Assembly (NCBI RefSeq): GCF_000972845.2
Contig: NC_040016.1
Coordinates: 21,372,807 to 21,436,806, forward strand
Direction of reading: 5' to 3'
DNA from: Larimichthys crocea
Lineage: Eukaryota; Chordata; Actinopteri; Sciaenidae
Length of the DNA stretch: 64,000 nucleotides
Part shown: one piece after another, positions 44,938 to 55,300 of the stretch
Position numbering within the stretch: the stretch's first letter is position 1
Layout of the letters: every line of letters starts with the position of its first letter
Notes under the pieces: generated by a model
The model's input: the letters and a program-made list of their open reading frames with translations, nothing else
Database searches by the model: none
What the model was told of the DNA's origin: nothing
Program-made: the position numbers and the translations under genes

Positions 44938-45657
44938 CTGAGGACTAGGGATGGGAATTGATTAGATTAGATTATGATTCCGATTCCATTATCGATTCTG
45001 CTTAACGATTCGATTCTTTATCGATTCTCTTATCGATTCTCATTGGGGGAAAAAACGAGAACAAACAGTTTGATCAGCATCAACTTTGTTTAGTTAGAAG
45101 TATCACAACCCTACAAACAAAGAGGTCAAAAGAGGCACACAGCCTAGTAACGATGTGTAACTGTGGCAAGAAGCACATGGCGCTAACATGGTAGGCAGTG
45201 TGTTATTTACCTTCTGTAGTAACCACAGAGGTGTTCATAGCCTGGCTGCTGCCGCTGCTGCTCGGTTGAGATTCATCTCCAGTCTGAAGCGTGTCAAAAA
45301 CACGACATTCATTTAAAAATATTGCATGTTGTGTGCGCAAATGTTTCTGCATGTTCGTCGTGTTCCCTCCCGACGCTGTTATCTCCACTTTGCAATGATT
45401 GCAAGTCGCCCTGTTGCCGTCTGTTTTGGTCAAACGCAGCCAAACTTTGGAGCGTCTGAACCGAGTGGGTGCCATTGTTTTCTACTGACTGCACTGCACG
45501 TGGGAAACTTGCGTAAGTTACGTGCCGTAATTAGTCGTGCTTGCTGGAATCGAGCTATGTAACTTCTTGCGGAAGCTACGTGATGTACATGGAACTGAAA
45601 CACACGGAACCGATTCTCAACAAGAACCGGTTCTCGATTCCCATCCCTACTGAGGAC
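44938..45657 (-). mobile_element. hAT-type element with BED exon, perfect 8-bp TSD
   Basis: The body is 44946-45649 (704 bp). Ends are TAGGGATGGGAAT in inverted orientation (13 of 13). The octamer CTGAGGAC flanks both sides exactly (44938-44945 and 45650-45657), diagnostic of a hAT insertion. The arms hold ATCGATTC/GAATCGAT-type subterminal repeats. The interior keeps the first exon of the element's transposase gene on the reverse strand, but the catalytic DDE domain and dimerisation region are missing. It is therefore a deletion derivative that would depend on an intact relative. Confidence 0.93.
45203..45475 (-). pseudogene. BED zinc-finger first exon of a hAT transposase
   Basis: A 90-residue frame beginning MAPTRFRRSKVW. 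A BED-type finger spans about residues 10-52: W at 12, CNHC ligands near residues 25-28, then the GGNTTNM signature and HLRTQH supplying the two histidines. BED fingers bind DNA at the N-terminus of hAT transposases and their domesticated ZBED relatives. The frame ends at EGK because the reading passes a splice donor, GAAG/GTAAAT, with the GT at 45210-45209. In a full-length gene it would splice to the catalytic exon, which is absent here. No internal stops, so this copy is fairly young. Confidence 0.8.
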
Positions 45658-48600
45658 TACAGAACAAGAACTAAATAATTGTGCTGGTTGTTTGTTCAAA
45701 TGTCTTAATTGACCGATGATTACACTTCTTGACGAGATGTTGACTGCTGTCTCTGAGAATCAAAAGTGGAAGTACTGGGGCATTCAGCTAGTGCTGAAAA
45801 ACCAAAGCGTCTGACTTTGACATTGTGTTAACCATAAATACATTGCCCTAATCTTTGCCTAAACTTGGCAAAACAAAATACAAATAAATGATGACTACGT
45901 TTCGTTAAGGTGACATCCATTTTGGAGAGCATCACCAAACTCTTGCCCTGAAGACCCTGAAGACGTGGCTGTATGCTGGGATGGGTTGTTTTGGAAGACC
46001 TATTTTGTTGCTGCTTTGTTAGAGTTGAGGAAGGGGCTGTCCTACTTCTTCCTCTGCTCATTATACGCAACCAACTACAAGAGGTCGCTCATAAGGAAAT
46101 TGCGAACAGAAGCCTTTGTCAGTGTTGGTGTTAGTTTTGATGCAGCCAATTCATTAATCATGAGACATTCAATGCAAAAACAAAGACTGGAAGAAAACAA
46201 AAATTTAGTTTAAAAATGTCTGGAGTAATGTTTTTAATCTGGAGACAACTCTTTGATAAATTCAGTTCTACAAAGAAACCTCAGCGATGCTTCGTGCTGT
46301 TTCTTGTATGCAGCATGTGATCACACATTATTTCCATAATCCACCATCAGGTCAGCGTGTGTTCCACACTCCCTGATTATTTTGCATAACTCATAAGAAC
46401 ACCAAGGGTGAAACATATCTGAGCGTGAGCAGTGAAAAGTCTGCAGAGCTGTGTTTCCTCAGCTTTTTTGGAACTGGCATGATTGTTGACCTGTTTCAGA
46501 GGCAAAATAATATGATGCATGTGATTCCTAATCAGAGTGACCTTGCTGAGTAGTAGAAGAAGTAGGCTACAGGGATTAAAGACTTGGATGAAATGAGAAA
46601 TAATTCATGGAGTGAGAAAATCATAATACAGTGCTGCAAATGAAGCAGGAAATTGAGCCATTGGTTTATGGTCCTCAACTTTTATAGAGAAAGTCTAACT
46701 GAACTGAACGCTGTCTTAATGATGATGAGGGTACACATATTACACAACGGGGTGAAAAAAGTCCAGAGATAAGAGATGCATGAGATCTCGACATGTGGGT
46801 AACACCGAGGTCCGTCTGCATATCTTTAGCATGCATTGAATGGGTCCTGTATGCATGTGAAGGAAAGGGTCAAGGCATACAAGAAAGAGAGATCGTGTTC
46901 AGCAGGATAGCACTGAAAAGCATCCGCACGAAGAGTTTAAAAATAAGAAAGTGTTGACAGTGCAGATTTTCACACCAGAAGCTTCTCGCTCTAACCCTGT
47001 TGGTCTGATTTCACACTGTTGATTCACTTGCACTGGTTTTTTCGTCATCAAAGTGCAGCTCTTTACCACCATTGGCAGGAAGCGCGCGGTTGGCAACCAT
47101 TGTGAAGCACGCATTAAAAATCATAAAACAATATCCAGGCTGGCAAAGCCGTGTGAGCACAGCTCAAAGAAGCCATGGCCGACAAAGAAGGGCAGAATAA
47201 AGTCTTGTTTATCCACTGAGCTGGCATTAAGTCAGGCTTGCGTGATCATTTCTGCTCATAAGCTTTTCATCACTTCCATTTATCTCGCTAACAATCCATG
47301 AAAATCCACTAATGACATCTTCCCTGGTACAGATTGTGTTCTGACTGAAATCGACTGGTCTCAGCTTCAGTTTTTTAATTCTTGAAATTCCACTTTTGTC
47401 AAGTTGTCTTTGCCAGAAACACAACAGCATCTGTCATTTTCCCAAAAAGCGACCTCTTGTGGTAATGCGATGATAATGCGTCTTTTCTCTGAAGCAAACA
47501 CCAAAGATTTAAGTTCTATATCGCTGAACCTATTAAAATAAGAGGCATCTAGACTTTTTAAAAAAGTGTGGAAACAAAACAAGGCAGTGAGGCGTTGGCA
47601 GAGTGTTGCATCAGGAACCAGAAAGACATGAAACACGGTCCAGGAAGTCCAGTTTAATAAATAGAACCATTAGTTTGGAGACTTGTCAGAGAAACACACC
47701 GCTTTGATGGAGGTCTGTTTGTTAATTGTTAAACAGAATGAAAACCAATGCACCTACACTTATGTGGCATGAATAGAATAATTTACCAAATACCACAAGA
47801 GCAACAATAGAATCAGCTTTGGTGGTAAACAGGATGCCCAAAAGCTGCACAGTAGTATGATATAGCATCACCATGTATGATATATGGTGGTATTATGTAT
47901 TAGTAAAAACCACCAGTTTCTTTGTGTCGTTATAGTTCTCCGTGTGGAACATCCATCCTAACAAGAAACAATGAGAGAGAGAGAAATCCTTTCTGTGTGT
48001 AATCCAAACTTGGCAGCCTGAATCCAGCAGGAGGGAGGAAAGAGAAAAGGCAAAATAAAAGAGGACGAGCGGTGGGAGAAATGAGAGAGTGAATTATGAG
48101 AGGAGTGACAGGTAGGGAAGCTGGCACGGCAGAAAGCTGTGATTCCACAGAGGAAAGAGCGGAAAAAACAGATTTGGGGTTAATTTGCATTTCAAACTCA
48201 GCCGACATCGAGCCCGCGATACCGAAAACCTGCTGATTTGCACTCCTCTGCTCTCTCACTCCATCCCTACCTTCATTTTTCCTGATTTAATGCAGCTTTT
48301 TTTTTTTTTTACTATCTATTTTCTATCGCTCTTGCAAATTGGTTTAGTCTTCCGGCGTGTTTCATTATTTCAATATCCATGTGTCATCGTCTCTGCTTCT
48401 CTCCTCAAACATTCGTTCTTTATTCCTTTCTTTCAGTCCTCTTAATTGCCAATGTTTTCCTTTTTCTTCTCTATGTTGTCTACATCCATTCCTCCAAGTC
48501 GCCTCCTGGCTTCTCTTTGTCTGAGGGCGATCAACTGTCATTAGTTTAATGATAAATGAAATGATAGAAGAATTCAGATTGTGCACGGTGGACTAGACTG

Positions 48601-49460
48601 TAGGCTGACCGACTTCTGCTTCCTATGTCACTGATTACTGAAGTTATTTATCACCGATGCTGCTTGACATTTGCTTCATTTAATAGGAAATATGAGTAGA
48701 CCTGTATTGATAAGAGATCCATAATGCTTTATTGCTCTTCGTTCCCATTTTTCTTTCTTTGAATCTATAATCAAACATTTTCTATCAGATGTTCTTTGAG
48801 GTTTTGGGTGATTGGGCGACTTTGATTCTGGTGCAATGCAGCGCTTCTTGTTTCCTGTCTTTCTCCTTTTCTGACTTTCTCTCTCTCTCTCTCTCTTCCT
48901 GTCTTCTGTCTTTGCTCAGTTGTCCTTTTCTACCCTCTTGTTGATGTCAGACAGTTTCTTAGTCTCTCCATCTGTCCTCATTTGTGTCCTGCAGTGCAGA
49001 GTGCTATTAGAGTGATGGAATGAAGACGCACAGCAGGGGGAGGTATAGACTTTAGTGAGAAAGAAGCCGAGGGAAGTAAAGGGAGTGAAAAGCAGGTGGA
49101 GTAAAAATGAGGCAGAAAGGCAGTGAGGTGATTTAATGTTCTTATACCTTTTGATTTATTGACTTGAATTATATCGATAACCTTCAACCCAGAAGGCAGT
49201 TACATACATACAGTTAAAGACTTGGCATGGAAAAAAAATAATAATGAAACGATATAATGATATGAACAAGAATCTGCAGTAAAAAGGCAAAATCATCAAG
49301 TTTCCATTTGAAAAATAAATCAGCTGGCCTGGTTCTCTGTGCTTTAGAAGTATTTCAGCATCAGTGTGAGGAATATTACAGCTGTGTGAACACAAAATAA
49401 ATTATTTTATTGTAAGGATTGCAAAAAAAACAGATCAGGAAGATGCTGAAAGTACATCAT
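45658..49460. other. Noncoding stretch, nothing recognised
   Basis: Frames below 115 codons without known motifs. A T-run at 48297-48310 and a short CT tract at 48875-48895 are the only simple repeats. Confidence 0.5.
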
Positions 49461-49640
49461 GATGGCAATAAGTCACACAACGCCAATTATTTCACTGATT
49501 TTATTGAAACCGGATCATATTTTATACATTCACAGAGCTTCCTGTCAGCTGTAGCTGCTGTTAGCTGCAGTTTGTTAGCCGGGCTGTCAGTGTTTGTACC
49601 ACAGAGCGGAGCTGAGTCTGGGACCGAGTTTCGTGAAATA
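49460..49640 (+). repeat. Undescribed dispersed repeat, copy A
   Basis: Shares AAGTCACACA, TATTTCACTGATT, GGATCATATTTTAT, TGTAGCTGCTGTTAGCT and GTCAGTGTTTGTA-like words in the same order with 60450-60680. Copies differ by substitutions and a large indel. No coding potential or terminal repeats. Confidence 0.6.
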
Positions 49641-49837
49641 CTCGTATTATATTGAACATATTTCACGTGGCGATTTAAGTCTGTGGAAACATTCCCTGTG
49701 TTTTCCTCACCGTCATTATATTGATCTGCATTTTCAGTATTTGTTGATTCCAGTCATGTTTTGCATCCCCTATAGTGCTAAAATAATTTAAAACATACAG
49801 CGTATTTCTGTTTGAAATACAGCTGATCGCACACTAA

Positions 49838-49840
49838 TGT

Positions 49841-49880
<40 letters not shown>
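49838..49880. repeat. (GT)n microsatellite
   Basis: First tract of a dense cluster ending at 50805, with one GTAT interruption. Confidence 0.97.
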
Positions 49881-49885
<5 letters not shown>

Positions 49886-49939
49886 TCTGTCCTTGTCTAG
49901 ACGAGTGTGCATAAGTCTGCTTAACCAGCTGCCTCCTGT

Positions 49940-50011
49940 GGTGTGTGTGTGTGCGTGTGCATGTATGAAGGGGTCGCTCCATGTGTGTGTGTGTGCATGT
50001 GTGTGTGTGTT
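49940..50011. repeat. Interrupted (GT)n microsatellite
   Basis: Three short GT runs separated by unique bases. Confidence 0.9.
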
Positions 50012-50182
50012 TCCTGCACCGAGCCACAGGACGCCATCATTTGCCACTTCAAAGTGCTTACCCATAATCCTCGGAGTGTGGATTCATTTGCACTTGAAAC
50101 TCACAGAACGACAGAGACGAGACGAGAAAAACTCCGACCGTGTGCAACATAAAATGTGATCTCGAGTCGGTCTCGAGACTCT

Positions 50183-50184
<2 letters not shown>

Positions 50185-50230
<46 letters not shown>
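50185..50230. repeat. (GT)n microsatellite
   Basis: About 23 units, preceded by two CTCGAG palindromes at 50160-50178. Confidence 0.97.
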
Positions 50231-50231
<1 letters not shown>

Positions 50232-50309
50232 TGGAGGAGCAAGCTGACACAACTCATTTTCCTGACTGCTTATTTTGCCACCCTCTCATTCCTCTAGCCG
50301 CTCTCGTGC

Positions 50310-50338
50310 TTATTTATTTATTTATTTATTTATTTATT
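50310..50338. repeat. (TTTA)n microsatellite
   Basis: About seven TTTA units. Confidence 0.97.
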
Positions 50339-50528
50339 CGAGGAAAGCTCTCACAGGGATGCCCAGATACACACTCACTAATGCAGTACACACAGACACA
50401 CACACACAGCACACCACCTTGGCCAATCCTCACACACCACAAATGTCCACAACAAATATACATTTATATATTCATGCATAAAACACACTTGTTGAGACAG
50501 TAGCAGAGATGCACAAACATGCAAATGT

Positions 50529-50530
<2 letters not shown>

Positions 50531-50571
<41 letters not shown>

Positions 50572-50580
50572 ACACACACA
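50531..50580. repeat. (CA)n microsatellite
   Basis: About 25 units with one TCA interruption. Complementary to the GT tracts on either side. Confidence 0.97.
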
Positions 50581-50705
50581 GACTCACAAATGAATGCACA
50601 AGCTAATCTGTCTCAGCACACAGATTTTAAGAGTAGTGAGTTCATTTTTTGGTCTCCAAAGACGAGCGGTGACTTTCCATCCTCCTCTGACAAACTTCAC
50701 TTTCC

Positions 50706-50707
<2 letters not shown>

Positions 50708-50751
<44 letters not shown>
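50708..50751. repeat. (GT)n microsatellite
   Basis: About 22 uninterrupted units, followed by an A-run at 50787-50805. Confidence 0.97.
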
Positions 50752-50752
<1 letters not shown>

Positions 50753-50805
50753 AGTGCTTGGTGGATATACTGCCTTCAAAAGTGTCAAAAAAAAAAAAAA
50801 AAAAA

Positions 50806-51529
50806 GAAGTCTTCAGTCACTCTCTACACGTTGTAGGTCTAAATCACGTTTGCCAAAAATCAAGGTGACAGTGTCGGGTGTCTGAAAAGTTCTGAGTTTG
50901 GTTCCCGTCCAGGACTTTGTATTCGTGTCATTCTCTGAACTCTGTACGAAATAAGAAGCTGCCAAAAAGTCGTCTTCAGACGAGAAGAGAAACTCAGAGA
51001 AACCAGTTTCAAACCCCTCGAAGCCTCGGAGCACTTGTCCGGCCAGAAGAAGGAGAATAAAAATTGTGTTTGTTATCTCTGTGACTTCAGGCTTGTCTGA
51101 CAGCCCGCACACAACAAAACTACAGCCTGGACTTTTATGTGATGCAAACACAGAAAAAAAAAATACAGAACTTAAAGATTTTTGGCTGCTTTTTGATTAG
51201 ACTTGACTTTTTTTTTTGGCAGATCGTATCAGAGTTTACTTATCAGCTGTAGACATGGTGCTTTTCAGCCGAGTCTTGATAGATTATGCAGCAAAGACCC
51301 CGTCGGAGTCTGTGAGTTACCCTGTTACCATGTATTATTTATGGTTGACACAAGTTTTCTGGGGTTATGATGAAAGTATTCAGAGTCCAAAACTAAAACC
51401 CCTATCAGTAATAGAACTTGCTGTGGGTACCAGCTTAGTATTTAAAGTTCAGTTCTTCAGTTTTTACACAAACGCCACAACAAAACCATTTCTTTAAACT
51501 CAAACAAAACACCAATTTGTATTTTTCGT
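50806..51529. other. Noncoding stretch, nothing recognised
   Basis: The 112-codon reverse frame (50813-51151) and 93-codon forward frame (51216-51497) have no family signature. Confidence 0.45.
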
Positions 51530-51890
51530 CCTTTTGTTAAAACTCTGAGACAAAGGTGGTGGTTCAAAAAGGTTTTACTAGTCCAACTAGAAAAACGCAA
51601 ATACAGGCAACAGTACAAATCCGTGAGGCAAAACTCGTGGTCAGAAAAAACAGGCTTGAAGTCGAAGATCAGGTAAATAAAGGAGAAGAATACTAGACAA
51701 AGAGACGCTGGGACGCTGTACATGACAAGACAAACTGGCGACAAACAAAGAGAGCACAGAGATTAAATAGAGGGGAAACAATCAGGCACAGGTGAAACAC
51801 AGGGAGGCAGTGATGACACAGCGGGGAAGGCGGAGACCTGAAAGACAAGACAGAGGGATAACAGATAACATGATGGTGATGTGACAGGAG
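51530..51890 (-). mobile_element. LTR-like dispersed repeat, reverse strand
   Basis: On the reverse strand it begins TGTCACATCACC. It has the run TGTTTCACCTGTGCCTGATT, then CTATTTAATCTCTGTG and TTTGTTTGTCGCCAG, ending near AGTAAAACCTTTTTGAACCA where related fish copies carry AATAAA. I recognise the layout as a widespread teleost LTR-type repeat. There is no second LTR or internal region, so a solo LTR or truncated copy. Confidence 0.4.
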
Positions 51891-54610
51891 ACTTAACGTA
51901 GAGTAGTTATGACTTCAGGATTGAAAACAACTGGAAGACGTAAAAAGACGACAGCGTTCATCTTGTAAAACAGATGAAAGTTTGTTCCTGGAGACTGACT
52001 GATGTATTTTCAGCAGCCTGATTGTCTAACTGCTGATTGTTCAACCTCCCAGACGTCACAGGCAAGTTATACCTTTAAGAAGAAACACTGGAAACATCTT
52101 GACGAGACATCGAGCTACCTTTTGATTTAAGGTTAAAAAAGGTTTACTGAGCTCTTTTCTTTTCTGTATCTACCAACATTGGTAGTTAGATACAAGTTGA
52201 GCATCACATAAAGTGAAAATTTCTCATTCTAAAAATCTAAATAAAAACTAGTTATCGCTATTGCTTGACAACGATTTAACATCCGGGTGCAATGGCCAGT
52301 GTTTTTGTTTCTGGGCTTCTGGTGTAGCCTGTTGTTATCCGGACCAAGACTTCTCTGCAGTCTGTCATTTGTGCTGATCTCTCTAAAGAGGTAACTTTAA
52401 AAAAGCTAATACAGGTTTGAACATTTCAACCACTCAACCAGTGACGGGTAAATACTCTGTATACAAACCAGAGCAATTCCGGTGCCTGAATCTTGGTCCC
52501 TTGCTGACAGCTTTTGCTTTTATATGCAAGTATCCGTTTATGGAGATTAGATGTGACATCACTCATTGTTTAGTCATTGGTTTAAAGGAACGCTTTGTCG
52601 CTATAGCAGCAGTTGGAAATGAATAAATTACATTTTTTACCATAAAATAACATCGGTCGTGACAACATCTCTGTGGAAAACCTCTTGATTATGCATCTGA
52701 ATATATGAGTCAATTTGCAATTTGCTTTCTGAGTCTCTTCACTGTAGTCGGACTGTTCTTGGTGTGTATTTCTACCTGAGACAGTGACGTTGAAGCGTGT
52801 TTTAGTTTCATACTATGACAATCGAAATGCACAAACAGTCTTGTTTGGATGACGCTGGCACGGACCGCCGTGAGTGATCAAACTTGACAAGACGGAGCTA
52901 CGTGACTCAGAACCTCTGCTGATGTAACGACGTGGGGTCGAGCTGTTTGGGATGAATCTAGGTCAGACAGAGCAGGGCGGGTATCCTTCATGATGAACTG
53001 ACCGTGAGAGGAAGACGGAAAAGAAAAGAAGATGAGGAAAAACGACTGGAGGGAAGTGAAGAAGATGGCTTGAAGGAGATCTGACAGTAATGGTGCAGCC
53101 ATAAAGACTCTATCTCTGCATTTATATGTGACAGATTTATTTCTGTTATTGAGGTCGTGTTTCTAATGGGTTGTTTGCAGCCCTCTCTGTTCATTTACAA
53201 TTCATTTTCATCACCATGTATGCTTTGTAGGAAACATTCAAGCCTGAGGAAATGTTTATATCGAACGTATCTCCAAACTGCATCTGCCAAAGTATTTAAT
53301 CTGTTTTCCTAATATCTCCTCGTGGCAACTAAAGCACGACTTACATTTTTATAGCCGTGTTTATGGAACTCGGAGCACTTGGTTAAAGTTTCGCAGAGTC
53401 TGGCGGTCTGCTGGATAAATGATGCGGTGGCCCAGACAACAGGTCTTTTTTAAAGAACACCTCCTCCTGGAGATGAAAGAGGAACATGCTTGAAATCAAA
53501 TCTATTTTTTGGTGGTTTGTTATGGTTAGTGGTGATTTACTAAATGAAACTTGTCATGTGTTGAATTTGCAGGAAGCTGCTGTAGATAAAAGTGTCAGCA
53601 GAAATGTAAATGTGGAGAGAAGCTGGAGGAGGAGGAGGAGGAGGAGGAGGAGGAGGAGTGGGATGTCTGGAAACAGTCAATCCTCTTTCTCTTGCTCTCT
53701 CTATCTAATCTCCACATACCTTCTATCTCACTCTGATGCTCTCAAACACTCGCTTCCTTCTTTTGTGCCCTTTCTCTCTCTCTCTCTCAGGCGTTCTCTG
53801 TCTCCATACAGCTTATACCTCTTACTCTCTCTCTCTTTCTTTACACATTCAACCTCTCAAATTAAATAAATTGCTACATTGGCATAGCCATACCTAGAAT
53901 ATTGCAAAGGCAGGCTGTACCGGGTTTAAGTGTACAATATTTCAGGATGTAAGGAGGAAAAAAAAAGACCAGATTCATCTTGTAATTGAGGGGTTCACCG
54001 ACTTATTGATTCTTTAGAAATACTGACTCTTTCAAAAAAAAAACCTGACCAATATGAAACATAATACGATTAAGGCCAGCGGCTCTGCCAGTGTCTTTGA
54101 CAAAATGATGAAATAAACTGTTACAATTTAGATTATTTGATCTTATTTCAAACCCTTAAGTGAAAAGATTATCACAAAACATCTGAAAATAACTTTGGTT
54201 TACAGCAAACTATTGAACAATCGACCGTTCACTCCTTAACTCTGATCAAACAAAAGTTTTTCCTGCTTTGTAAATTTTAAACTTTTGACTCAGTCTGGCA
54301 TAAAGGCCTGTTCCTATAATGGATTAAAGGAGGTGAAACATGTTTAATTACTGTGAAATGATGTACGTATATACTGCTGCTAGAAAAATCAATTATTCAT
54401 CACATGTTACATGCAAAAATAATTAGCTGCACGTACGTATCTGATCTTTAACTTCTGATACTTAAAGCTCAATGTAACTCTATTATAACAGCTAGCTCAT
54501 TTTTATAATACCTGTGGTCATGTTCATGTCTAAAGTCCATGGCACACCGATCGAACATTCTCCTATCCAAACAAAACCTGATAAGTGAAACAGTTGACTT
54601 CAAATCTGCT
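51891..54610. other. Noncoding stretch, nothing recognised
   Basis: Contains a (GGA)n tract at 53625-53659 followed by a pyrimidine-rich block at 53680-53860. The arginine-rich frame across the GGA tract is a repeat artefact. Confidence 0.5.
53625..53659. repeat. (GGA)n microsatellite
   Basis: About 11 GGA units. Confidence 0.97.
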
Positions 54611-54611
54611 G

Positions 54612-55045
54612 TAACTGATCCATCCGTTTACTTTATCCTGAATTGGGTATTGGTGGCGGCAGGTTAAACAGGGCATTACATTTCACACGAGGCATTCCTA
54701 GGCTAAGTCTGCCCCGGGGTCTCCTGCCAGAAGGTTGTGTCTGGAAAACCTCCAAAGGAAAGCACCCAGGAGGCATCCTGATCAGATGCTCCAGCCACCT
54801 CAACTGGCTCCTTTCAACGCCAAGGAGAAGCTGTATCCACAATCTCAAAGTGCATGGCCGTAAATGAGAGATGGGATGTAGACTGACTGGTAAATCGAGA
54901 GCTCTTCCTTCCAGCTCAGCTCCCTCTTCAACACAACCGTCCGGTGCAACGTTGCACCAGTCAGCCTGTCCATTTCAAGCTCTACTTTACCATTGCTCAT
55001 GAACAAGATCCCAAGATGCATAAACTCCTTCCCTTAAGGCAGCAA
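54612..55045 (-). mobile_element. LINE 3' region (reverse strand)
   Basis: Read on the reverse strand from about 55045 to 54612. It carries a coding remnant that includes ATCTTGGGATCTTGTTCATG, AGAGCTCTCGATTTACCAGT and GTTGAGGTGGCTGGAGCATC, and a tail reading GGATAAAGTAAACGGATGGA. Order and spacing match the C-terminal third of ORF2 and the GGAT-tailed 3' end of a common fish non-LTR retrotransposon, RTE/Expander-like as far as I can tell. A second piece of the same region is at 60670-60930. Confidence 0.65.
54633..54848 (-). pseudogene. LINE ORF2 C-terminal fragment
   Basis: The frame holds VERSQLRWLEHLIRMPPG followed by LEVFQTQPSGRRPRGR. This is the RSQLRWxGHLxRMPPGR...GRRPRGR signature found near the end of the reverse-transcriptase protein of GGAT-tailed fish LINEs. 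About 35 of 71 residues are recognisable. The remaining C-terminus has diverged and several bases are lost upstream, so no functional enzyme could be made. Confidence 0.65.
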
Positions 55046-55300
55046 CTCACTTTCCTTGTATTGTGTTTAAAAGTGACAAGATGTCTAAAACAAGAAATAT
55101 CGGGGAAGAAAAAAGTATATCTGAAACATTTGAAGAGAAGACAACAAAAGGAGGTTTTCTGTCTCGGTCGTAAGCTGGAAGATGAAGACGGGTCTGTTTT
55201 TGTAAAATTCTCTCGGGTGGTTACCAGACTGTTGGAAAAGGTTATACCACTAATAACATGTCAGAATACTAATTACAGGAACTGCAACTCTTGTTTGTCG
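55046..55300 (+). pseudogene. Degraded PIF/Harbinger-type transposase relic
   Basis: Within the 148-codon frame at 54944-55390, the part from about 55090 reads KKKVYLKHLKRRQQKE, then LEDEDGSVFVKFSRV and LLEKVIPLITCQNTNYR. Harbinger (HARBI1-like) transposases have near their N-terminus a basic segment, a short acidic linker before an F-x-x-x-RM stretch, and a LLxxVxPxIxRQ(D/N)TNxR motif, in the same order. The catalytic DDE region and the ERLAxTLRFLATG motif are missing or degraded. The assignment rests mainly on the last motif. Confidence 0.45.

Noticed and set aside
49839..50159. Cysteine/valine-rich and histidine/threonine-rich frames
   Set aside because: Translations of GT and CA dinucleotide tracts, as are those at 18864, 37263, 50378, 59854, 60086 and 62859.
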